Of a stretch of DNA of 52,399 nucleotides, positions 45,913 through 52,399 are shown in pieces. Source of the stretch: an uncultured Prevotellaceae bacterium (GTDB lineage Bacteria; Bacteroidota; Bacteroidia; Bacteroidales; Bacteroidaceae); NCBI GenBank assembly GCA_900318305.1, contig ONKB01000099.1:1-52399 (forward strand), in the 5' to 3' direction. Position numbers and translations under genes: made by a program. The notes beneath the pieces are model-generated. The model had not been told where the DNA came from, ran no database searches, and was given only the letters and a program-made list of their open reading frames with translations. The stretch's first letter is position 1; each line of letters opens with the position of its first letter.

Positions 45913-47253
45913 ATGTCCAAGATAGTTGTATTAGGCGGTGGAGAAAGTGGTTGGGGCGCAGCCGTTCTTGCCCAGAAAAAGGGTTTTGACGTGTTCCTCT
46001 CGGATAGTGGAAACATCAGTGAGAAATATAAGAATCTTCTCAATCAGTATGGAATCAAATGGGAAGATGGAGGACATACCGAAGAATTGATTCTGGATGC
46101 CGATGAGGTCATCAAGAGCCCGGGCATTCCTGGCAATGCCTCAATCGTGTTGAAGTTACAGGCCATGAATATCCCCATTATCAGTGAGATAGAATTTGCC
46201 GGTCGTTATACCAATGCTAAAATGTTATGTATCACGGGCAGCAATGGCAAGACAACGACAACATCCCTGACATATCACATCCTTAAAACGGCAGGCTATA
46301 ACGTGGGACTTGCTGGAAACATTGGACGTAGCCTTGCGTTTCAGGTCGCAGAGGAGAACTATGATTATTATGTTATTGAGCTAAGCTCTTTCCAACTTGA
46401 CAATATGTATGACTTCAAGGCAGATGTTGCTGTATTGTTGAATATCACCCCGGATCATCTGGACAGATATGACAATAACATGCAGAATTATATTGATGCC
46501 AAGATGCGCATTGTTCGGAACCAGACTGAAGAGGATGCCTTTGTGTATTGGATGGACGATCCGATAATAAGCCGCGAATTAAAGAAGTATGGCATAAAAA
46601 GTCGTCTCTGTCCTTTCTCTGAGATCAAGAAGAACGGTTCTATCGGTTATCTTGAGGATGGACAGTTCGAGATAGAATATCCTGAGCCTATCAATATGGA
46701 GCAGGAGGGATTAGCTCTCCAGGGAACCCACAACCTGTACGACTCCCTGGCTGCGGGTATATCTGCCAATCTGGTGGGAGTTGACGGAAAGGTCATTTGT
46801 CAGTGCCTGCATGATTTTAAAGGCGTGGAGCATCGTCTGGAGAAAGTGGCCACCGTGAATGGGGTGTTGTATATCAATGATTCAAAGGCAACCAATGTGG
46901 ACGCATGCTATTATGCCTTGGAAAGTATAAAAACGCCTATTGTGCTGATCTTGGGAGGTAAGGATAAGGGAAATGATTACAATGAGATAAAAGACTTGGT
47001 ACGCAAGAAGTGTCGTGCGCTGGTATATCTGGGCGCAGACAATCAGAAACTGCATGATTTCTTTGATGGCTTGGGACTTCCGGTGTCCGACACCCATAGC
47101 ATGGCAGATTGTGTGTCAGAATGTTACCGGCTGGCTCAGCCAGGCGATACCGTTTTGCTCAGTCCTTGCTGTGCCAGTTTTGATTTGTTCAATAACATGG
47201 CTGAGCGTGGCCGTATGTTTAAGGATTTGGTACATCAATTAGATAAATCGTAG
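45913..47253 (+). CDS. murD: UDP-N-acetylmuramoylalanine--D-glutamate ligase
   Basis: MurD adds D-glutamate to UDP-MurNAc-L-alanine. The 446-residue product has an N-terminal Rossmann-like opening (IVVLGGGESGWGAA), SPGIPGNA, the ATP-binding CITGSNGKTTTTS (near residue 107), NITPDHLDRY, and the C-terminal INDSKATNVDA and ILGGKDKGNDY. All central ligase motifs are present and the length is normal. The gaps to mraY (4 bases) and ftsW (8 bases) show one transcript. Confidence 0.97.
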   Translation: MSKIVVLGGGESGWGAAVLAQKKGFDVFLSDSGNISEKYKNLLNQYGIKWEDGGHTEELILDADEVIKSPGIPGNASIVLKLQAMNIPIISEIEFAGRYTNAKMLCITGSNGKTTTTSLTYHILKTAGYNVGLAGNIGRSLAFQVAEENYDYYVIELSSFQLDNMYDFKADVAVLLNITPDHLDRYDNNMQNYIDAKMRIVRNQTEEDAFVYWMDDPIISRELKKYGIKSRLCPFSEIKKNGSIGYLEDGQFEIEYPEPINMEQEGLALQGTHNLYDSLAAGISANLVGVDGKVICQCLHDFKGVEHRLEKVATVNGVLYINDSKATNVDACYYALESIKTPIVLILGGKDKGNDYNEIKDLVRKKCRALVYLGADNQKLHDFFDGLGLPVSDTHSMADCVSECYRLAQPGDTVLLSPCCASFDLFNNMAERGRMFKDLVHQLDKS

Positions 47254-47261
47254 GATAATAT

Positions 47262-48539
47262 ATGGAGTTAACGGAGCAGAAAAATAAAAACCGCTATATA
47301 CATACTTTGTTTCATGGCGACCCGGTAATATGGATTGTATTCTTTTTGCTGTGTGCCATTTCTGTGATAGAGGTGTATAGTGCGACAAGTACCTTGAGTT
47401 ATAAGGATGGTCATTATTGGACGCCTGTTGTCAAGCACTCAATGTATTTGCTTGTGGGGTTTGTAATAGCTTTTCTTGTACACAATATTCCGTGCAGATG
47501 GTTCAAACTCTACCCGCTTCTGTTTATTCCTGCTTCGTGGTTGTTGCTGATAATGGTTCCTTTTGTGGGTGAGACGATAAACAACGCCCGCCGTGTCATC
47601 CAGATTTTCGGCATCCCGGTTCAGCCGTCGGAACTGGCCAAGGGGGCAATTGTTATAGCAGTGGCTGTGATATTGTCGGTTACCCAGACACCGAAAGGCG
47701 CCGATAAGCATGCGTTCAAATATATATTGTATCTTACTGTGCCGACATGCGCCATTATCGCTCCGGAGAATTTCTCGACAGCCGCCTTGTTGTTCCTTGT
47801 TGTGCTGCTGATGATGTTTATCGGACATGTGCCTTTGGTTCAGATCGGGAAACTGTTGGGCATACTGTCTATAGCTGCAGTCTTGGGCGGAGGCGTCATG
47901 ATGATGGTACCGGAGAAAACACTCGATGTGGTGCCGATGGGCCATCGTATATCTACATGGAAACACCGGTTGACGAAATTCACAGACCACTCCGACTCAA
48001 AGACAAAGGAGATTGCTCCTGAAGATTATGATATGACCAACAATGCCCAGGTGGCTAACTCTAATATTGCCATAGCGACAAGCAATATTATTGGTAAGAT
48101 GCCGGGAAATTCGGTACAACGTGATTTCCTTAGTCAGGCATACTCTGATTTCATCTACTCTATAATTATAGAGGAACTGGGCTTGGCCGGTGGTGCAGGA
48201 GTGGCATTATTGTATATCATCCTGTTTTTCCGCGCCGGGAAAATAGCACGACAATGTGAACGCAATTTCCCGGCATTCCTGGTGATGGGCTTGTCCCTGT
48301 TGTTTGTTATCCAGGCAATGGTAAATATGTGCGTGGCGGTTGGATTAATGCCTGTCACGGGACAACCATTGCCGCTGATAAGCAGGGGTGGCGCATCAAC
48401 AATTGTGAATTGTGTCTATATTGGTATGATGCTGAGTGTAAGCCGTTTCGCAAAGCGCCGGGAGGAACCGGCAACCGTCAATGAAAATAATGATGTCGTG
48501 AATGAGGCTGAGTTTCAGAGAACAGAAGGGATAGAATAA
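47262..48539 (+). CDS. ftsW: SEDS peptidoglycan glycosyltransferase FtsW
   Basis: FtsW polymerises septal glycan strands from lipid II, working with the ftsI product. The 425-residue protein has about ten hydrophobic segments. Family motifs include NNARRVIQIFGIPVQPSELAK, a periplasmic loop with Asp/Lys-rich sequence (about residues 230-270), IIIEELGLAGG and GLMPVTGQPLPLISRGGAS near the C-terminus. The hydrophilic C-terminal tail is short. It is the last classical dcw gene before an interruption: the next gene is radA, 7 bases away, rather than murG. Confidence 0.96.
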   Translation: MELTEQKNKNRYIHTLFHGDPVIWIVFFLLCAISVIEVYSATSTLSYKDGHYWTPVVKHSMYLLVGFVIAFLVHNIPCRWFKLYPLLFIPASWLLLIMVPFVGETINNARRVIQIFGIPVQPSELAKGAIVIAVAVILSVTQTPKGADKHAFKYILYLTVPTCAIIAPENFSTAALLFLVVLLMMFIGHVPLVQIGKLLGILSIAAVLGGGVMMMVPEKTLDVVPMGHRISTWKHRLTKFTDHSDSKTKEIAPEDYDMTNNAQVANSNIAIATSNIIGKMPGNSVQRDFLSQAYSDFIYSIIIEELGLAGGAGVALLYIILFFRAGKIARQCERNFPAFLVMGLSLLFVIQAMVNMCVAVGLMPVTGQPLPLISRGGASTIVNCVYIGMMLSVSRFAKRREEPATVNENNDVVNEAEFQRTEGIE

Positions 48540-48546
48540 TCAGGAT

Positions 48547-49947
48547 ATGGCAAAAAACAAGTTGATGTATGTCTGTGACCAGTGTGGCTACGAGTCGGTA
48601 CAGTGGATAGGAAAATGCCCGTCTTGCAAGGCATGGAATACTTTCAAGGAATTCCGGGTGCCAACAGAATCGATGCCCAAGACCCCTGTCGTGAAATCGG
48701 GGATGGAAGGTAGTAAGACATCTTCTGTAAAACTCCTGTCATCCGTCAAGGTGACGGCGCAACAACGTATAGATACTGGTGATACGGAACTCAACAGGGT
48801 GTTGGGGGGCGGTATAGTACCAGGCTCCCTGATTCTTCTGGGCGGAGATCCGGGAATAGGCAAATCCACATTGTTGCTTCAGCTGGTTCTCAGGCTGCGT
48901 CAGTTAAAAGTCCTTTATGTCAGCGGCGAGGAGAGTGAGAGCCAGATAAAACTAAGGGCTGACAGATTGGGTGAGAGCAATACGGCGTTGGAGTCTGATA
49001 ATTGCTATATCCTGTGTGAGACGTCTTTGGAGAAAATATATGAGTATGCACAGCAACTGAAACCTGATTTAATGGTGGTGGATTCCGTTCAGGCCATATC
49101 TTCGGAACAGGGTGATGCATTCCCGGGAAGTCCTTCTCAGGTGAGGACCTGTACCGTGTCACTGCTGCGGTTTGCCAAGGATACAGGGATACCTGTATTT
49201 CTGATAGGCCACATCACTAAGGATGGCTCTCTTGCTGGTCCTAAAATATTGGAGCACATTGTAGATACTGTTCTGCAGTTTGAGGGCGACCGCCAGTATT
49301 TCTATCGGGTATTGCGCAGTTTGAAAAACCGCTTTGGCAGTACGGATGAATTGGGAATATATGAGATGCGTGAAGGCGGATTGCAAATCGTATCCAATCC
49401 CTCTGAGATGTTACTGAACAGAGATAATGAGGGTATGAGCGGTGTGTCTGTTGCCTCTGCCATAGAGGGTGCACGCTCATTACTGATTGAGACGCAGGCT
49501 CTGGTTAGTACAGCTGCTTATGGTACACCACAGCGCTCTGCTACGGGCTTTGATACCCGCAGGCTGAATATGCTTCTGGCTGTATTGGAGAAAAGGGTAT
49601 TCTTCAAACTTGCCCAAAAGGATGTTTTCCTGAATATAGCTGGAGGAATAAGGGTATCTGACCCTGCAATAGATTTGTCTGTCATCGCTGCCGTTTTGTC
49701 AAGCAATGCGGACTATCCTGTTGCCAAGTCAACGGCCATGGCTGGTGAAGTGGGACTGAGCGGTGAGATACGTTCTGTGACACGTGTGGCCCAGCGCATA
49801 GCAGAGGCGGAACGTCAAGGCTTCAGGCACTTTATATTACCTCAAATGAATTTACGCGCATTGGATACTAAAAAAATAAAAATCGATCTTGTGCCTGTGT
49901 CCAATGTCAAGGAGGCTTTGAAGAACTTGTTCGGAAGCGAGAGATAA
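48547..49947 (+). CDS. radA: DNA repair protein RadA
   Basis: RadA (Sms) is a RecA-like, DnaB-like motor that helps branch migration in recombination repair. The 466-residue product has the N-terminal zinc finger C10-x2-C13 and C24-x2-C27, the Walker A motif GGDPGIGKST (about residues 99-108), the RadA-specific KNRFG (about residue 260) and a C-terminal Lon-protease-like domain (VASAIEGARSLLIETQ, GGIRVSDPAIDLS). The length is normal. It begins 7 bases after ftsW and ends 1 base before the next ATG, so it is transcribed with the cell-wall genes. Confidence 0.97.
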   Translation: MAKNKLMYVCDQCGYESVQWIGKCPSCKAWNTFKEFRVPTESMPKTPVVKSGMEGSKTSSVKLLSSVKVTAQQRIDTGDTELNRVLGGGIVPGSLILLGGDPGIGKSTLLLQLVLRLRQLKVLYVSGEESESQIKLRADRLGESNTALESDNCYILCETSLEKIYEYAQQLKPDLMVVDSVQAISSEQGDAFPGSPSQVRTCTVSLLRFAKDTGIPVFLIGHITKDGSLAGPKILEHIVDTVLQFEGDRQYFYRVLRSLKNRFGSTDELGIYEMREGGLQIVSNPSEMLLNRDNEGMSGVSVASAIEGARSLLIETQALVSTAAYGTPQRSATGFDTRRLNMLLAVLEKRVFFKLAQKDVFLNIAGGIRVSDPAIDLSVIAAVLSSNADYPVAKSTAMAGEVGLSGEIRSVTRVAQRIAEAERQGFRHFILPQMNLRALDTKKIKIDLVPVSNVKEALKNLFGSER

Positions 49948-49948
49948 G

Positions 49949-51574
49949 ATGCAGAGGGATATTGAATTGAGGATTGACCCCCAAACGGCTGGCGTGTCTT
50001 CTCTGTTGAGGAAAGTGGCAGCGCAAGAGGCTGGTGTCTCATCTGACGATATCCTGGCGGTAAGGGTTTTGAGGAAAAGTATTGATGCGCGACAGCACAG
50101 AATATTCATTAATGTGACTGTCCGTCTGTATATTAATGAGCCGGCTCCATCACTTGACTATGAACGGGTGGATTATCCCGATGTCGCTGGCAGGCCTGCG
50201 GTGATTATAGTCGGTGCAGGTCCTGCGGGACTCTTTGCCGCTCTGCGGTTGATTGAGCTGCGGCTGAGACCTGTTGTGCTGGAACGGGGTAAGGATGTAC
50301 ACTCACGCAGGAAAGACATCGCCTTGATATCCCGCCAGCATGTTGTGAACCCAGAGAGCAATTATGCCTTCGGCGAAGGAGGGGCAGGGGCTTTTAGCGA
50401 TGGGAAGCTCTATACACGAAGTACAAAAAGAGGTAATGTCGGGAAAATCCTGAATGTCTTCTGCCAGCATGGAGCCGACACTTCAATATTATACGAAGCT
50501 CATCCTCATATCGGAACGGATAAATTGCCGGGAGTGATAGAGGCTATGCGCAATACCATTATATCGCATGGCGGTGAGATCCATTTTAATACATGTGTTA
50601 AATCTCTGGTTATTAAGGATTCTCAAGTGCGCGGCGTTACAACGGCTGCCGGGGAGGAATTCCTTGGGCCGGTGATTCTCGCAACAGGTCATTCGGCAAG
50701 GGATGTCTATCGTTTTTTGAACGCACAGAATGTGCGGCAGGAGATAAAAGGCATAGCTGTTGGGGCGCGCTTGGAGCATAGCTCGCAGTTAATAGATGCG
50801 ATGATGTATCATAACGCCCAGGGCAGGGGCAAATACCTGCCTGCAGCAGAATATCGTATGTCAGCGCAGGTGGATGGCAGGGGCGTTTATAGTTTCTGTA
50901 TGTGCCCGGGCGGTTTTGTGATTCCGGCGGCATCAGGGGCACATCAGCTGGTGGTCAATGGCATGAGCCCCTCTGGGCGGAATTCCAGATGGAGCAATTC
51001 GGGCATGGTGGTGGAAATGCGACCTGAGGATTTGGGCGAGAAGTCTCTTAGTGATTTTATGTCCCAGATGCTCAAAGATGAAATGTTCTCAGCAGGACAT
51101 GAGGACTGGAAGGAAGAGAATAATCCTTTAAGGATGATGTACTTCCAGGAAGCGTTGGAGTATGAGTGCTGGAGACAGGGCAATCGCATGCAGACATCAC
51201 CCTCTCAGCGAATGACCGATTTCGTGAATGGCCGACTCTCAGCCGAAGCGTTGCCGGAAAGTAGCTATTCTCCCGGTGTGACGGCAAGTCCTCTCCATTT
51301 CTGGATGCCTCGCTTCTTGACCTACCGTTTGCAGGAAGGATTTAGGAAGTTTGGGAAAACCTATCATGGATTTCTCTCTCGGGAGGCGCTGATGCTGGCT
51401 GTCGAGACAAGGACATCCTCTCCGGTCCGGATCCCCCGTGATAGGGAAAAACTCTCACATGTGACCTTGTCGGGACTGTATCCTTGTGGCGAAGGGGCAG
51501 GTTATGCAGGAGGAATTGTTTCTGCTGCAATCGATGGCGAGAGATGTGCTGAGGCATTAGCAGGAGATATCTGA
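49949..51574 (+). CDS. FAD-dependent oxidoreductase of the NAD(FAD)-utilizing dehydrogenase family (COG2509 type)
   Basis: The 541-residue protein has a small N-terminal domain (about residues 1-80), then the dinucleotide-binding motif VIIVGAGPAGLFAALRL (about 85-101) followed by VVLERGKDV. Further blocks are NYAFGEGGAGAFSDGKLYTR, VILATGHSARDVY and the C-terminal GLYPCGEGAGYAGGIVSAA, which completes the FAD site. Such proteins are widespread but their substrates are not known to me. It is translated directly after radA (stop and ATG one base apart). The frame is intact. Confidence 0.88.
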   Translation: MQRDIELRIDPQTAGVSSLLRKVAAQEAGVSSDDILAVRVLRKSIDARQHRIFINVTVRLYINEPAPSLDYERVDYPDVAGRPAVIIVGAGPAGLFAALRLIELRLRPVVLERGKDVHSRRKDIALISRQHVVNPESNYAFGEGGAGAFSDGKLYTRSTKRGNVGKILNVFCQHGADTSILYEAHPHIGTDKLPGVIEAMRNTIISHGGEIHFNTCVKSLVIKDSQVRGVTTAAGEEFLGPVILATGHSARDVYRFLNAQNVRQEIKGIAVGARLEHSSQLIDAMMYHNAQGRGKYLPAAEYRMSAQVDGRGVYSFCMCPGGFVIPAASGAHQLVVNGMSPSGRNSRWSNSGMVVEMRPEDLGEKSLSDFMSQMLKDEMFSAGHEDWKEENNPLRMMYFQEALEYECWRQGNRMQTSPSQRMTDFVNGRLSAEALPESSYSPGVTASPLHFWMPRFLTYRLQEGFRKFGKTYHGFLSREALMLAVETRTSSPVRIPRDREKLSHVTLSGLYPCGEGAGYAGGIVSAAIDGERCAEALAGDI

Positions 51575-51597
51575 AGCTTCCGGCTAATGAGGATGTT

Positions 51598-51680
51598 GGC
51601 CCATATGATCCCAATAGACCCACTGGGCCCAATAGGAAATAGCCCCTCCCATCCGCCCCATTGCCCCCATTCGCCCCATA
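51598..51680. repeat. Degenerate 8-11-base repeat array of CCCAATAG-type units, copy 2
   Basis: Consecutive units read CCCATATGAT, CCCAATAGA, CCCACTGGG, CCCAATAGG, then CCCC-led units such as CCCCATTG, CCCCCATTCG and CCCCATAG. It starts 23 bases after a stop codon, and shares its words with 24459-24498. Little secondary structure beyond CCC/GGG pairing is seen. Confidence 0.5.
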
Positions 51681-51790
51681 GTGCTCTTAGCCATACCTCT
51701 TTCCTTCCAATAAATGGATCAGGCTGAAAAATATTGAAAAAAAGAGATATTTTATGCTGATATTTAAGCTGTAATTCAGGAAAGATTTAT

Positions 51791-51798
51791 TATTTTTG
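51791..51798 (+). promoter_or_regulatory. -7 element of a murG promoter
   Basis: TATTTTTG fits TAnnTTTG; the expected start near 51805 gives a leader of about 25 bases. The -33 region (GCTG, 19 bases upstream) is weak. It supports separate transcription of murG from the genes upstream. Confidence 0.5.
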
Positions 51799-51830
51799 CA
51801 TTATAAGGTTAATTGTATTCTTTAAGAAGA

Positions 51831-52399
51831 ATGAATAAAGGTTTGAGAGTGATTATCAGTGGCGGTGGCACAGGGGGCCATATCTTTCCCGCCGTGTCAA
51901 TAGCAGGGGCGCTGAAAGCCCAATATCCTGACATAAAAATACTTTTTGTAGGCGCAGAGGGACGCATGGAGATGAAACGTGTTCCCGAGGCGGGCTATGA
52001 GATAAAGGGCCTGCCCGTAAGTGGCTTTGACCGCAAGAATATGCTGAAAAATTTCAAAGTTGTTTATCAGGCGATAACAAGCAGGATGCTGGCAAAGAAA
52101 ATAATCAAAGAATTTGACCCCATGGTAGTAGTGGGTGTCGGAGGTTATGCGAGTGGTCCTACTTTGAGCGCTGCTGAGGCTATGGGAATACCTACCCTGC
52201 TGCAGGAGCAGAACTCCTATGCAGGTGTGACCAATAAGCTGCTGGCGAAGAAGGCTGACCTTATTTGTGTGGCCTACGATGGTATGGAGAGATTCTTCCC
52301 GGAGGAAAAGATTCTTTTTACAGGCAATCCTGTACGTCAGGAACTGAAAGATGTGAATATCTCTCGGGAACTGGCTATTAAGAGTCTGGGGATGAATGA
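51831..52399 (+). CDS. murG: Lipid II-forming N-acetylglucosaminyltransferase MurG, 3' end outside the window
   Basis: MurG transfers GlcNAc onto lipid I at the inner face of the membrane, making lipid II. The visible 189 residues cover the N-terminal half of a protein of about 365. Motifs are the glycine-rich SGGGTGGHIFPA (about residues 10-21), VGVGGYASGP and LLQEQNSYAGVTNK, all diagnostic. The frame stays open to the last base. The ATG at 51831 is the natural start. It is separated from ftsW by radA, an oxidoreductase gene and a 256-base gap containing a repeat array and a promoter. Confidence 0.96.
   Translation, partial: MNKGLRVIISGGGTGGHIFPAVSIAGALKAQYPDIKILFVGAEGRMEMKRVPEAGYEIKGLPVSGFDRKNMLKNFKVVYQAITSRMLAKKIIKEFDPMVVVGVGGYASGPTLSAAEAMGIPTLLQEQNSYAGVTNKLLAKKADLICVAYDGMERFFPEEKILFTGNPVRQELKDVNISRELAIKSLGMN

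Noticed and set aside
1-52399. Insertion sequences, prophage genes or integrases
   Set aside because: No transposase, integrase or terminal inverted repeat of an insertion element was found in any recognised frame.

Overview
The window looks like a chromosome segment from a gut- or mouth-type Bacteroidales bacterium, most likely Prevotellaceae. The grounds are: the gene order tuf - tRNA-Trp - secE - nusG - rplKAJL - rpoBC; start codons without Shine-Dalgarno sequences; promoters of the Bacteroidetes type (TAnnTTTG, with a TTG-like box about 19-21 bases upstream); a BspA-type leucine-rich-repeat surface protein; and C-terminal tails ending in NGRKIVVK or NGRKIIVK that resemble type IX secretion signals. 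The genus call is inference; no rRNA is present.

Layout. (1) 1-12,480: informational genes on the + strand: the 3' part of tuf, tRNA-Trp, secE, nusG, rplK, rplA, rplJ, rplL, an attenuator-like hairpin, rpoB, rpoC and a strong terminator. (2) 12,579-16,110: a minus-strand operon of a small membrane-anchored protein, a GT-C-like polytopic membrane protein and a secreted sialate O-acetylesterase-like SGNH hydrolase. (3) 16,250-19,885: a + strand operon of a siderophore/cobalamin-type binding lipoprotein, its FecCD-type permease and a secreted EEP-family hydrolase, started from a promoter overlapped by a perfect palindrome. (4) 19,837-22,625: minus-strand ribokinase plus a ureide-permease-like transporter, then an iron-type superoxide dismutase. 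(5) 22,782-24,618: tRNA-Asn and a GH20-like protein with a twin-arginine signal. (6) 24,639-37,650: a two-gene minus-strand surface operon of a 1,524-aa BspA-type LRR protein with a dockerin-like pair of calcium loops and a 2,761-aa multidomain protein that begins with a cohesin-like domain. (7) 37,850-38,755: a candidate structured RNA with its own terminator, and a secreted cyclophilin. (8) 38,956-52,399: the division and cell-wall (dcw) cluster mraZ - rsmH - ftsL-like - ftsI - murE - mraY - murD - ftsW, then radA and an FAD-dependent oxidoreductase, then murG cut off by the window end.

How the parts work together. Regions 1 and 8 are housekeeping: translation and transcription machinery, and peptidoglycan synthesis with meso-diaminopimelate. 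The middle is accessory and envelope-centred: deacetylation of host or dietary glycans, metal-chelate or vitamin import, ribose use, and large surface proteins.

The items most worth a second look are the adjacent dockerin-like and cohesin-like modules, the candidate small RNA at 37,850-37,995, the direct repeats in front of the surface operon and of mraZ, and a large unassigned region inside the 2,761-aa protein. All family assignments come from reading motifs by eye; no database search was run.
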